This document shows positions 33,501 to 48,500 of a stretch of DNA of 64,000 nucleotides, in pieces (position 1 is the stretch's first letter; every line of letters begins with the position of its first letter). The stretch spans positions 35,186,055-35,250,054 of the forward strand of contig VZSR01000520.1 of the NCBI GenBank assembly GCA_013398615.1, in the 5' to 3' direction. Under the pieces are notes generated by a model, which worked only from the letters and a program-made list of their open reading frames with translations, was not told where the DNA came from and searched no databases. The DNA is from Brachypodius melanocephalos. Taxonomy: Eukaryota > Chordata > Aves > Passeriformes > Pycnonotidae. A program made the translations under genes and the position numbers.

Positions 33501-36500
33501 AAAAAAAAAAAACAACCAACCAACCAACCCCCCCCCCCCGTGCCAGCACAAAGGAATTGAATAGCAGCATGCGAACAATGCTTGGGAGGGGGTGAAATGT
33601 CTGAGACTTTGGCTGGCTTATGGTATTTATAAAGTTATGGTTTCCTGTTGTCTGGTCTGACAGTCAAGTTAAGCGGAAAGAAGCTTTCCTGATATCAGAG
33701 AGGAGCTCTCCTCTCCTTTCATTATGTGACTGCATTTTACTGATAAGTTTTGTGTACCAGTGCTGATGCTATTGTAGCTATGCAATCTCAGTTAGATTAG
33801 GGAATGCATACTAATACTAAAAAAATTTTGAGATGCTTGCTTCCAACAAAGTGTGAAATAAAATGCAACTGCTTGTGCTACTATAAATGGGAGCATAAAC
33901 AAGAAGTCATGGCTGGTAGATGACTCTCCTGTCAATAGCGAACCAGATTTAGTTCTTGTTACTCTAATTTTGGATGTATACTTTGAATCTGTGAAATAAA
34001 ATACTGGTTGAAATCATCAGAGAATAGAAAGTATCAGCTGTTGTTCATATAACAAGGACTTTGACATAAAATGGACTGAAAGAATCATTGACGTTGGAAA
34101 AGACCTCTAAGGTCATTGAGTCCAACCTGTGAATAAACACCACCGTGTCAAATAAACTATAACACTAAGTACCATGCCCAGTCATTTTTTGAACACTTGC
34201 AGGGATGGAGAATCCACCACTGCTCTGGGCAGCCTTAACTACCCCTGCAGCGAAGAAATTCTTCCTGATTTTCAACTTGAACCTCCTCTGACACAGCTTA
34301 AGGCCATTTCCTCTCCTCCTGTCACTTGTTGCCTGAGATCAGGGGCTGATCCCCACCTGGCTTCAAACCCCTTTCAGGTGGCTGTGGAGAGCCTCCTCCT
34401 CTCCAGGCTAAACACTTCTAGCTCTCTCAGCAGCTCCTTACAAAACTTGTGCTCCAGATCCTTCCCTAGCTCTGTTGTCCTCAATGCTCCACCCCCTCAA
34501 TGTCGTTCTTGTACTCAAAGGCCCAGGGCTGAGCACAGGATTTGAGGTGTGGTCTCACCAGTGCTGAGTGCGGGGGGACAATCCCTGCCCTGGTCCTGCT
34601 GGCTGCACTATTGCTGACACAGGCCAGGATGCCATTGGCCTGCTTGGCCACCTGGGCACTGCTGGCTCATGTCCAGCTGCTGTCAAATGGCACCCCCAGG
34701 TCCTTTTCCACCAGGCAGCTTCCCAGCCACTCTGCCCCCAGCCTGTTGAGCTGTGTGGGGTTGCTATGACTCCAGTGCAGCACCTGACACTTGGACTTGT
34801 TGAGCCTCATAGCACTGGCCTCAGCCCCTGGATGCAGCCTGTCCAGTTCTCCCTTGCAGAACCTTCCTACCCTCCACCATAGTGACATTCCCACCAAACT
34901 TGATGTCATCTGCAAACTGACCAAGGGTGTCCTTGATCCCCTTGTCCGGATAATTGATGAAGATGTCAAACAGGGCTGTCTCCAGTACTAAGCCCTGGGG
35001 AACACCCCTAGTGACTATCTTCCAGCTGAGTGCAGCACCATTCACCACCTCTCTTTGCATCCAGCTTCCAGCCAGTTTTTAACCCAGCGAACAGCACACC
35101 CATCCAAGCAGTAAGCTGTCAGCTTCTCCTGGAGAAAGATGTGGGAAAGAGTGTCAAAGGCTTTGCTGAAGTCCATGTAGCCTGTAGCCACACCCTACAC
35201 CACCTCGACATGGTTCACCTGGTCATAAAAGGGAGATCAGGTCTGTGTGAGATTCAGAAGTCTGTCTGAGCTGTGATGTGTGAGACCAGGTAGCTCTTCC
35301 TTATGTGTTGTCAGATTCTTCTCTGGAGATGTCAGTTGTATTTGTGTTTCAGAGCATTTTTACTCATGACATAATAAAGAGAAACTAGATGGCTGTGTAG
35401 ATATATTTTTGAATACCAAACACAATTGAAAAATCTGTGGGTTTTCTTAACTTCTGAAAATTGTTCTGTTGTCCTGGGAAAAGCATCCTTTCCTAGAAAC
35501 ATTAGGCATAGGAATATCCAGCTAAATATTTCCCATATTTCTTTATTTCTACATAATGGATCCCATATATAAATAGCATGTTGCCTAGCAGGAGTTTCTT
35601 TTGCTTTTGTTTGGGTGAGCAATGCATTTAATAAATAAGTTTAACAGTTGCACAGTTCATTTTAGATGTCACATAATTAATGTATAAATATAATACTTCT
35701 TTATATCACCTTCCTTAGAAAGTTCCAAGTGTCTATAAAAACATTTTGTGCACATAAGGAACTTTTATCCTCAACTTGCTCAATATTACTAATTTAAATT
35801 TTATCATTTGCCTGATTTGGCAAGAGATGATAATATTGGACTAGTTTTTGTCAGGACCTGGAAATGCATCCAGTGGAAACTCTATGAAGATGTAGATAGG
35901 AAAATATAATATTTTGTGTTAGAATACATCAAAGACACAAAGTATTCAAAGAGTAGATCAAGAGTTTCATTTAGCACTAGTCTGAATACGCTTTCACAAG
36001 ATGGTACCCTGTAAAATAATGACTGTTGTATGCTAGTGACCAAAACACAAATCTCAAGTCAATTTTTATAGAATCATTGGATGGCTGAGGTCAGAAGGGA
36101 TCAAAGGTCACCTAATTATCCAATTCCAATCCTGTGCCATAGGCAGAGACACCTTCAACTAGGCCACTTTGCTCAAGGCCCCATCCAACTTGGCTGTGGA
36201 TGCTTCCAGGGTTGGGAAATCCGGGCAACCTCTTCCAGTGCCTCTCCACTCTCACAGTAATGAATTTCTACATAATACTCAATTTAAACCTACTCTCTGT
36301 TTGAAATAATTTTTGCTTGTGCTATCACTACGTGCCCTTGTAAGAAATCTTTTTTCAGCTTTCCTCTAGGACCATTTTAGGTACTGTAAGTCTTCTGTAA
36401 GAAGCTGCTCTCTTCTCCAGAATGAACAACCCCAATTCTCTCAGCCTTTCCTCACTGGAGAGGTGCTCTATCCCTCTTGTTTTCTTTGTGACCCTCCTCT

Positions 36501-39500
36501 GGACTTCTTCAAACACGTTGATGTCCTTTCTCTGCTGAGGAGCCCTGACCCAGCTCTCCAGGTTGGGTCTTGTAAGAGTAAGGTAGAGGGACAGAGTCAC
36601 ATTGCCCTGCTGGCCAGGCTGCTTTGGATAAAGCCCAGGATACAATTGGCTTTCTGGGCCATTGCACAGTGCATGTAGCCAGCTCACGTCCAGCCTCTCT
36701 CCCACAAACACCCCCAAACCCTTCTCAGCTGGGCTGCTCTGATCTGTTCATCCCCTGGCCTGTGTTGATATCAGGGCTTGCCCTGACCCAGATGCAGCAC
36801 CTTGCACTTGGTCTTGTTAAACCTCCTGATGTCCCAGCAATGCTCAGCTTGGTGTTGGTGGCAGACTTGCTGAGGATGCGCTCAAATCTTTCATCTGTAT
36901 CTTTAATGAAGATACTAAATCACACTGATCCCAGTACAGACCTCTCAGGGCCATCACTCATCACTGATGTCCATCGAGACTCTGAGCCAATGACCATTAT
37001 CCTCTAAATGTAAACATCCAACCAATTCCTTATTTACTGAAGAGGGTTTTCTTGCAAATTCCTTCTGGGTGTTTTGAGTACAACTTTGTTATAGGCATAG
37101 GAAACCCTTCATGTGTCATGATGTGCTGCTTCTGTGGCCCTGCACTCTGACTCTATATGTTGCTAGCACAAAGAAGAAACTACAGTTAGTATTGATTCAT
37201 CTACTCTTTCCCTAAAACTACTACCTGTCCCAAAAAATCTGAGTACTCTGAGACTCTTCAGAAGAGTGACTCAGTGCTGATATGCTGATACACCCTGTAT
37301 TTTTGCATTCAGGGCTGTTTAAAAGCTTTTCTGGATCTCTGCTAAGCAAGGTAGATCGAACTCCATTATATATTCGTTCGTATTGCTACACTGTAAACTT
37401 TATGTGAAATTGTTTTACTGAGGTGAAATTCTGATTATAATTATAGGACTTCGGGAACTAGGACTGCAGTCTTGGGCCTGCATCTGTGCCTTAGCAGATA
37501 TGCTATGACAGAAGAATGTGGAATGAGACAAGAAATAGCTTTGCTGAGATTTAAAATTAATCCTCCTCTCTGGGGTACACTTGTATAATAGTTCATTTAG
37601 CTATTTTTAGAGTTAACTTTAGTAATATTAAAGTTTTTGTCCTTGTTTCACCAGCTGGTACTCTAAATGCCAACACTGAATTACTCTGGATTTTGTCAAG
37701 CCTTCGAACCCAAAGCTTTATGTCACAAGAAACAAAACTAGGATCATTTAACTACTTAGACAGAAATTTTTTCACAGTGGAAACGAGTGGGAATGTAGAT
37801 AGTCCTTGAGACTGAGCAAGTCAAAGAGGTCTACATTATTCATTGAGAAGTTCTCCAATGCTGGTAGGAGCATCTTATTTAATCTTTTAGGGGCATTTTT
37901 TTGTGTAAGAGAAGTTACCTTTAGTTCTTAAGGACAAACAGAAAAGGAAATTGAAGTGATTTCTATAGCAAGGGCTTCTATTGACGTAGGCTGACAAAGC
38001 CCATACTACAGCTAAAGAACCAACTGTTTTATTTATACACAACTATAGGACTCTGTACCTGAATAAGGTCACTTCAGATTTGAAAACTGAGGCCAGAAGT
38101 GGCATCTCTAGCCAAAGACAGTTATGTCCTTGGGCAAAGATTTTTTAAAAAATACCAATGATACAAAAACACATTGATGGGAATTGTTCATAACTGGGTT
38201 GTTCTTGAAATTCACCCTTTGAGAATTAGTGTGTCACTGGCATTCTTATATCTTGATTCTCCTCTCCTTCACCTCCAAGATATCTTTACCTTCCTACATC
38301 AGGTTGTGGGGGTGTCTTTGCAGTCTGAACAGTAACAGCATCCTTTACAGGCTTTGAAAACCAGGGCTCTCCTAACTCCTGTGCCTACCTCTGTTAAAAC
38401 CAGTTTTACATGGCCATCACTTTCACGACAGTTTGAAGTTGCTCCTCTCTCCTCTCCAGTCTCATGGAGACACTGTTTGACAAGATGGAATTGTTGCCTC
38501 TGAATGCTGATTCCCTATGGCCTATCCATCCTGGTATATGGAAGAAAAATGTCTTTCTGGTTTAAGAGTGGTAATTAAACAGAATGAAGAAAGGGACAAA
38601 GAGCCACTTGAAAACTTCTGCTGGATCTCCTGCATAACATCTGTCTGAGGCTTTTTTGCTACAGCCTCATACTTTTACAGAAGTAGAAAGTACCAGATGT
38701 TTCATATCCATGTTATTATTTAAATGGACTCTTGATGACGCAGGCATTCTTATTTAAAATATTCTATTTAGCTTCTTTTACATTCAAATAAATGTTTCTA
38801 CATGTTTCTCTTTGCAAAACATTACCCTGTGAGGGGTTAATGTTAAGAAATAAAAATATCAGGCTCTGGATATGTCCCTGTATCTTGGTAGCGGTTGTTC
38901 CAGCAGCAGTTTTGTTTATTCCATGTTACGTGACTGTGGGTTCTGACAATGTGTGCAACTCCCATGTACAGAGTAGCTGAGTCATTCCTTGTCAGTCATA
39001 TCAATTCAGAGCAGGACCAAGAATAATTGCTATGCTTACTGGACTCATTAACTGTTGTTGGAAACGTCTCGCCCATCTCTCCCTTATGTATTACCTTCCC
39101 TAACAGGCTACACATAGGCAGTACTTCTTAGTCATTGCATAATTCCAAAATTGCAGTTGCTTTGTTTACAGAAACATGTTACAATGTGAATTTAGCCTCA
39201 GTGTTTCTGTGTAATGCTTACTTTCATGGTCTTCCACTTGTTCTTGAATTTACTATAAGTCAGATTTAGGCAGTGTGTAAGCAGGGATAGATGGACTGGC
39301 ATGAATGGAATTGCATCGTTTTAAGTGTGTATGAGTCCAAGCTGAGTATAGTAACAGAGGTTTGTTGTAGAACTTCAGATTTTTTTTCTTTTTTTTGAAC
39401 TGACAATGTTTGTAAGATTATATAAATGAAGGTGACCCACATTGCTAAGTCAATATAATGTATAGTGGTGAAGAAAGGCTGCAGTCTCAAAGAGCATAGT

Positions 39501-42500
39501 CCTGCATTCTTTCTAATAGGGGAAAAAAAGTAGTTTATGCATTCTTTTTGTCCTTATCCATTTGTCATGAATCATCCAGTTTAAGAGAATACTTGTAACT
39601 TTGGAAATAGACCAATACAGTGTTTTTTCCTGGGGCATTTTTCTCATAAGCTTTTAGAGTTAAATCTCCTATTTGATTGGGGGGTGGGGAACATTCTTTC
39701 CCCAGTCTATCTTAAATCAGAATGATATGATTTGTTTTTAGTTTTTTAAATGGCGAAACAACGTAACTTTAAATAAAATTATGTAAGTTTCCACAGGGTT
39801 TTATGTGACAGTCCGAGAGAAAAGGTATAAACAGAAAATCTTGGAGGACTTGGGTTTTTTTTTTTTTGTTTATTGGAGTAGCTTTGTGTCCAAACTGTCA
39901 ATTATGCCTCTAGTAAAAATTCCACATTTTTTGAAGTAAACCCAGTAAATTAATTTGGGTAGGTATTAATTAGCTTCTCCCTCTCCCCACCCCTGCTGCC
40001 TCCCCATAGCTATTGCTGGACAGCAAAGAACAACATCAAGCACTGGAGCCACCAGTTTATGCTATGATTAAATAAAGGTTGTTCAAAGCTGCTTGTTTAA
40101 TTCCAAAGCATTTCTATTTACCAGCTGGAGTAGACCAGGAAAGTTGGATTCAGGGTGGATGAAAGCATTTGGTAACACAATTGATATTACGAGAGCTGCA
40201 CAGCAGAAATGGTGTTGCACTCAATAATACCACTGCATTTTGCTTGCAGTGCCTAAAACATGGGATGATTTACTTTTTGTCTGTGCTGCATGAAGTGCAG
40301 CTGACCAGCTTGTGGTCAGATTTTCTAAAGTAGTGTGTACTGGCTTTTTTTCCCTTCTCCTTAGTGAAATTGCTTGGTAACTTCTGTTACTGAGAGTATA
40401 TTGAGAAGGCTCAGCTAGGGACAGAAAGAAAATGCTTTAAACATGCTAATTTTAGTTTTGTTGTAAGTAGGGGTTGATTGTATTATTTCTGGCAGAATAA
40501 ACATGTGTAAAACAGAAATGTGAAAGGCATCTGCTTTAATACACTTTTTTACATGATAATATTGCTTACATTGTTGGGCAGGCTTGGAGATAAAAATCCT
40601 GTCTTTAGAGGGAGAAACAGAAAAGATGCCATTTTCACTGCTGAAATTGTAACTGAGCTTTTTGAGGGGGAGGATTTATGTCCATATTAAATAGCAAAAC
40701 ATGAGTCATTGCCTGATTGCTGCTCGCACCAAAATTCTTCTGTTATAAACAGTTAATCTCTTTTATGAAATTTATTTTCAAAGCTCAAGATTACGACCCC
40801 TATTTCTCTGCTATTTTGGGAACTAGAAGTTAGTTAGATTATAGTTAGTTAGATTCAGGGCAAGATGTAATTTTATTTTTGTTTTTTCCAACTGCAGTAA
40901 TTGACAGTCACTAAATCAATGGAGAAACCAATGATAGCTACTTAAAATTAACCTGCTTCTTTACTACAGGTTTTAACCCAAGAGTATGTCTATTTCTTCT
41001 TGTTTTTATCACCATGTAAAGCCAACTTAGGTTTATTTTAAGGGTTACTTGTAAATGCTTTTAAACCCTGCATGCTTGTTGTATTGCAAGAAAATACTTC
41101 CACCATGAGTTTGTAATAAATCATTAGATGCATACTGGTATGTATTGAGGATAAGTACACTTGTGCTTTGATCACTTAAACTGTCCCACCTATTTGAGAA
41201 TGATGTGTTAGAGGGTAGATGGATCAATAAAATTAATATACAGATCTTTGTATCTTACATATTTATTGCAAATTCTGAGGGCCGTAGGTAAAATCTTCTT
41301 CAGTGTCTCATCTTACTTCCTTATTAAATGAAGAAGTGGTTTTGGTCTTTTTAAATGAACAGTTGGAACGTGGCAGTTTTTGGATCTATTTGGTATAATG
41401 TCCCACACCCGTAAAACCCATGAGCTGAAAAAGATTCTACCTAGAGTTTAGTACTTGGCAGGTAATTTGAGATGGTCATGACTCACTTTACCTGCTTTTT
41501 GGTAAAGGATGTGAGTATTTTTCCCAAGTGTTATTCTTTCCCCTTTCTTAACTTGTTTTCTTTGCCCTCACTGAGAGTTTGCCTTAAGCTCATTATTTTC
41601 AGGAGACTGCTCACTGAATACCAACTGAAATGGTTTGTGTGACATCTGTAATGACAGTGTTGGCCCAATGGAAGTTGTATACAACTTTGGAGTTCTTTAT
41701 GCACTAGAATAACATTGATAGCTTAAGCACTGTGGGCTGTGTTTACAGTGAATTCTGGCAGTCAATATCCATTTACATGGATGCCTCTTCAGATAGCTAA
41801 TAAAACTATTGTTCATGAAAATAATATATTGTGTTAATATTACACCATGAGCTTAGACTAAAAATTTATTGTCTCAAACCTTTAGTTAATAAAGTCCTTT
41901 TTTAGTAACAAACAAACCATAGGGAGGAAGGCAGGGGAATGGCATGCAAGTAGTATTGTATCAATGGATACTTTTTAACATAATTCTTCTTTCTCTATGT
42001 TACTCTTTCTTCCATAGAGTGATATTGATAACAATGTAGTAAATGGATAAGCCAGAAATCCTGGTGGTTAACACTGAATATATGTTGAATATATGTTCAA
42101 CATTGTGCTGTGAATATATGCTACGCAGCTGAGCATATTTGATATGCATTCAAAGGAAAGAGATATTCTTTTCTTCAGAGATTATTCTGGTCTAATTTTA
42201 GTAAATGTGGATGGAATTACTGGTAAATGCTTTTGTTTATTCTTTCTATTGCAGAACATCAAACTCTTTCTGGGTTAACTGTATCACTAGAAATAAGTTA
42301 ATATGACTATGTGAGGAAAAAATAGTGTAAAAAAAGGCTATTGAAGATTATTGTAGTGATTTTTAAGACAGAGAATGTTACTGGGACTACAGTTACCTAA
42401 ACATAATTGAGTAGTGTCGTGGATTAACCCCAGACAGCTGCCAAGCCCCATGCAGCCACTCACTCATTGGGGAAGAATCAGAAGGGTAAAAGCTGGAAAA

Positions 42501-45500
42501 GCTGTGGGCTGAGATAAAAACAATTTAATAGGGAAAGCAAAAGCCATGCACACAAGTAAAGCAAAGCAAATTCACTGCTTCCCACAGGCAGGCAGGTGTT
42601 CAGCCATCTCCGGGAGAACACAGCCCCATTGTGTGTAATGGTGACTTGGAAAGTGAAGCACCATCATTCTAAATGTTCCTCCCTGCCTCCTTCTCCACCC
42701 TACTTTATATAATGAGCATGATTCCATATGGTTTGGAATATCCCTTTGGTCAGTTTGGGTCACTTGTCCTGGCTGTGTCTCCCCCCAATATCCCATGCAC
42801 CCCCAGTCTCCTCCCTAGCATGCAGCAGAAAAGACCTTGGCTCTGTGTAAGCCCTGCTCAGCAATAACAAAAACATCTCTTTATTATCAGCCCTGTCTTC
42901 AGCACAAATCTAAAACACAGCCCTACACCAGCCACTGGAGAGAAAATTAACTCTACCGCAGCCCAAACCAGCACAGGTAGGCAGGAGGATTCTGATGATG
43001 CACTGATAATGGTTTTATAAAGAATGCCAACATGGATTAATTATCTGTGTATGTAATGCTCATTTTTATCTACTGTTTCAGATTATTCTGTCAGAGAGCT
43101 GAAAGTTCAAAAGACCTGTGTCACCACTTCAATTTATTTATTATGTTAATTGTATTACCTGGTTTGATTGTCCACTCCAACATGGAACAAATCTTCTGTT
43201 TGTTTGAGAGACATGACTCTAAGTCTTCTATTTAATTTAGTAGCTGAATTTTATCCTATTTTCCAAAGTGAACATAAAGCAAGTAAAACACTTTTTTGTT
43301 TGACAGAATATGAATCAGGAACAGCTTGAAATTGAAGCAGTTTTTAGTTTTTTGTGTATTTACCTCAGAAAGCTGCCTTTGATTCATGGATGCTTTTGAT
43401 AAATGAGAAAGCAGCACTAGAGTCAGCTGTTTGACGTGGTATTGCTGATGCATGGAACTGCATCAGTCTGAAGTATCTGTCCAATATACTTGAAAATATG
43501 AGTATTACTGGTGTGTATAGTCCTTGAATAATGAATAGAATGTCAACCAGCAAAGCTTTCCACTTCTAACTTGTCTTAAACCTAGCTCTTATAAGGAGTA
43601 AGTTCACTGTTTTGTGTTCATTTTCTGATTGTTTTTTTCCTTTTGAGTCATCAGGCCCTTTCAGTATAACAGCAGTAATTTGATAGAAATTTAATATGAA
43701 CTGAACTCAGAATAAATCTGTTTCTACAGCTAAAACTTCAAATTGTTTCTGGAATTTCAGATGTATTTTTCAGTGCTCACAATTTTACTCCTATATCTTT
43801 CAATTTAGAACATAAGCTTAACTTGTATTATTAGATATGATGTGTATCTACTTGCAATATCTAGATATCTATGTAAAATATGTCTAAGATATCTAGTTAT
43901 GGCTTACTTGCATAAATGCTGTGATCAAAAGCTTCAAATCATCTTTACCCTTTTTTATTTTCTTGTGGCTTTTCATTTAGTCACTGTATTAATACCTTGT
44001 ACTTTCATTCTATACTCAGTGTTATTTATAGTGTCTCTATGGGTCTTTTACATTTGCATTTTCTTTTGATCCAGTCTCTGTGATTTTGAAAAGGGCTGGG
44101 CAACTCATGTACAAAGTAGGTTTTATTTACCATTTGTCTGTGTTTTACTGTTAGTATGATTTTGTTATGGCAATTATAAGCCTATTCTAAAAAGTTTGAT
44201 TTTTTTAAAGATTGGTAAGAAGTTCTACTTGTACTTTAATTCTTAAAAGGCTATAGGGTTATTTAGGCTTTTACTGTGGTCTTCAACTCTTGCATATACA
44301 GAAAGTTGTCTTTTATGCAGCCAAGCAGATAAAGGCAGAAAGATCAGTTAACAGTTGCTTTCCTGACCTTTAATGTGCTTTTCTTAATAGCATGCAGAGG
44401 AATTGCAATTGAATTTAGCACAGCATAATTTGTTTTTAAATGATTGAAGAGACTAATAGCAAGGGTTGAGGTGAAGTGGCAGCTTCTGTTAGAGCTGTCA
44501 ATAAATCTTGAAAAAATAAACAATTTTTAGACCTGTAAGTCGGTTTAGAAAGGAGAGGTGGAAATGTGCAGCTACAGATTTCTTTTTTTTTAGAAATTCT
44601 CATCAGCTTCTATGACTATTAGATTACAGTTGCTATAAAAAAAAAAAGTATTGATAGAAGATGGAATATGCTGTAGTCAGAAAGACTTGATAGAAATACA
44701 CACAATAATAAAGGGGGAGCTTTGGGATGTGTTGTTTATGATGTTCCACAAGCTGAAGAAGACTCTAAGTAGATTTTAGTACTTATTAGGTAATTTAAAA
44801 TTTTCCTCTCTGTGTGCATGAAGTATACTGATAGAAAAAATAAGACTGGAGAATGAAAAGATACCCTGTGTCTAAATTAGACTATAAGAGAAATTTAGGT
44901 CAACAGAAGTAATTTACCCTTCTAGAATTCAGTTAGCATCTGTGATTTTTTTTCCCACATTGAGTATAGAAAAATTACAGGCCTTGTACTTTTTCAAAAG
45001 ACTTCTTATAGCACATAGTGCATGCTGTGAACATGGTAAATCTTGTTGAATGTGAAAATTACAAATTCTGGGTCAGTGAATGAAGACTGACAGAATGAAA
45101 GATAATACCAGCTCCTAGCTAATTTTTTCTATATTATCTAGGAATGGGAAATGGCATTATCTCGAGATTGAAGTAAAAAGACTGGCTTTACTTTTCACAT
45201 TCAGACTTATAATAAAAAATGCCAAAAGGATTTCTACCTAAAAACCATACAAAAGGCAATGTGTGTTATAGGCTCTCTAAGGAAGAAGAACATTTATCTT
45301 CTAGGAGATTGTAACCTTGATATTGGGATAATTGTGAGGAAAAATGTACTCCTTTGAGGCACTTCTTACATTCTTGAAAATTTTCTTAAAATTCAAGGGA
45401 GAATAGCTCAATGTTTACTCATAATAATTAGTGTATAGACTCATAGACACTGATGATATTAGGAAGAAAGAAATTACTGTGCCATTGTAATGTATTGTTT

Positions 45501-48500
45501 TGGTTCAGAAACAGAAAGGGGTATCTGTATGAGTTAGACATTCTCCTTTCTCTCTTTGACAGATATTCAGCAAGAGAACAGAAATAAGAGACTTCAGTTG
45601 ACCAAACCTATCCTGGTAAACAAGGTTGCTGTGAATACAGAACTACTATGCAGCAAAATCTTGGGGTTTGGTTCTTACTTTTATTACAGTAAAAGTTTCA
45701 CATGTAGTGGAACAAGTTCAGATATGTACTAAAATCAGATTAATTTCTTCTTATTTATAAAGACCATGTAGATTTTATTCAGATGTGCTCTAAAATGATC
45801 ATGGACACATATGTCTTTAAGTAGAAGATCAAAATGAGAAACTGGTTTTGAAAATTAGATTTTACTAGGAAAGGACTGCAATGTCAATTGTAAGGAGATG
45901 TTCAGCTTGTGATGTTATTAGGACTTCTGATGTCTTGAAATTGATATTATTATGGAGTTAAATTTTCAGATTAGTTTCATTCTCTCTTATTTTCAGCAAA
46001 GTTATAGAAGCCTAAAAATAAAGTCTCTTATATTAAAGAAATATCTTAAAGTCTCTTCTAATTTACTCTGGATTTATTGCACATTTACTCCCTTGTAATA
46101 GATTATAGATTCATAGATTCAAGACTGTGCTAATAATTATACTGCTCACAATTCTGTCTTTGTTCAACTGAAGATCTTAAAGGAAGTTACTTTAACAAAA
46201 TAACAGATCTTTCCATGGGACTGAGTCTGTTTGCTACAATAAATGTCAAATAGATGTTCAGATACTACTGTTACAAAATTTATGTTTAAAGAAGTATGAT
46301 TGAAATGTAAGCATGCCTCAAGTGAAATAAAAATTTCTGCTTTACACCAGTATAAAGAAAGGGTTGTACTTTTACAGAAAATACTAGGTTGTATTTTATC
46401 AAAGGAATATTCACTTCAGAATAAAATGAAAACTAGTCATAAAATGACACATCAATATTTGTGATTTCAAGACATTTTTGTAATTTCTAGATTTTCCCCC
46501 TTATTTTACTAAAATCCTAAAATTATTCAGTCAAAGTAAAAAAATCTAAACCCAAAAACCCCTTGAAACCCCCAAAATCTTATAAAAGTTAGTTTTTATT
46601 AGGAAGAGTGGTACTTAGAAAGCAGTAATAGGTTTAAGTCTGTGTCTACCCATCTACATAGGAAAGATTGCTGTGTAAAAATCTTCACAATAAACTAAAG
46701 GTGATTCTCAAAGGAAGTCTTATGAGCCACAGACTTTTATGTCACTGACAGAAATATTTACCTGGATTTCTAGTTTGCCTTGGCAACAGTAGATTGTACA
46801 GGAAAACAGAAATCCTGGAGGGAGAACTGAAGATGGATAATTCTGAAAAGGCTAAATCCTGTCAGATACTGAACTTTTATACAAATAGGAAATTAGGTGT
46901 AGGATTAAGAATCCCAGTCACAGAATAATTTAGGTGCTTGGGGACCCCTGTAAGCCATTTGATCCGACTTGGAGCCAACTTCCAAGTCTGATGCCATTTG
47001 ATGTTAGGTCACGTTGCTCAAGACATTGTCCAGATGAGTTATGAATGTGTCCAAAGATTCCCACAATCGTGGACACCCTTTTGAAAGTTTGAGTGTTTGT
47101 GAATTTAATTTTCCTAATACCTAGTTAGTTACAGAATACTTTAATAATTTTTAAAAAATCGTGCTATTCTAATTCCTCACTCACTGAAGTTGCCAAATTT
47201 TTACTTCAACAAATTTAGATTCAGACCAACATAGAACATTATAGAATCTTAGACTGAAAATAATGTCACTTAAGGGGTGTTGTTAACACTGTAATTCCCC
47301 TGCAGCCATTCATCAGAACTTCTGTTTACACAGAGCACAGACTTCAGTGGTTGATTCAACAATGGCTATTTAACAAATAATTTTTGCCAAACTGGTGCAG
47401 TTAGCCACAGTGCAAAAGAAAAGCCTCTACACAAACAGAGCTTCAGTTAGAGCATGAGTAAACATTGTACCTCAGTCTTCTTTACAATACTGTATTCTGC
47501 TCCTGCTGTCATGTTTTGTAGGCTAGTGTGAATGAAGGAGAGAGGAATGTAAATCTGTCTTCTCTTTTTAAAAATCCTTTGTGATAATGTTGTCTAGCAG
47601 TACCTCCAGTGACTAATCTTCATTCTTCATGCTGCAGAAGGAGTTGTAGTCCTTCCATAGGATAGAAATATTTCTAATTGAGTACCTGGGGGCTTTTAAA
47701 ATTTTTTCTTTGTTCTTAGCTTGTTGAATCTGTTTTTTAAAAATGCTTTAAAAATTAATGTAAGAAATCTTACTGTCTTCCTTGAGCTTCACAAAAGTTT
47801 GCAAAATTGCCAACATATATCGTGAACATAATCATAGTCATGGCATAGTTGTGGGAAGGGACCTCTGGAGATCATCTAGTCCACCTCCCTGCTCAAAGTA
47901 GTGTCAATTAGAGCAGTATATTCAGAGTCTTGTCCTGAACTCAGGATTTTGAATTCTTTGGATGGAGACTGCACTACCTGTGTGGGCAATTCATTCCAAT
48001 ATTTCAATACCCTAACACAGAAGAATTGGTGGGTTTTTAAGGTTTAAGTAGAATTTCCTCTGTATTGAATTTGTTCCCACTGTTTTGCATCCTATCACTG
48101 GGCACCACTGGGAAGAATCTGCCTCTGTCTTCTTTACTGTCTCACATCAGAATTTATACATGTCAAATAAGGCCCCCAAGCTTTCTCTTCTCAAGATTAA
48201 AAATCCCTGTTGTCGGAGCTTCTGCACAAATATTGCGATGCTTGCTGCCGCCTGTCTGTGAGATTCTTATTTTGAATAATCATGTTCCTTGAGCTGCTGG
48301 TGATGCTCTTGAGTGCAGCCCAGGCTGCCGTCCCCTACCTTTCCTGCAAGAAAGCACTGTTGGCTCTGGGTCAGTTTTGTGTCCACTGGTGCCTCCAGGT
48401 CCTTTCCTGCCAAGCTGGTTCCCAGCTGGCTGGCCCCCATCCTCTAATGGTGCATGGGGCTGTTCTGCCACAGCTACAGAACTTGCATTTCCTGCTGCTG

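Noticed and set aside
34174..35060. Open frames of about 70-120 codons on both strands around 34-35 kb
   Set aside because: They lie within a decayed CR1; the minus-strand ones are reverse-transcriptase remnants and the plus-strand ones their shadow.
40836..40857. AGTTAGTTAGATT repeated twice
   Set aside because: A short simple duplication with no further structure.
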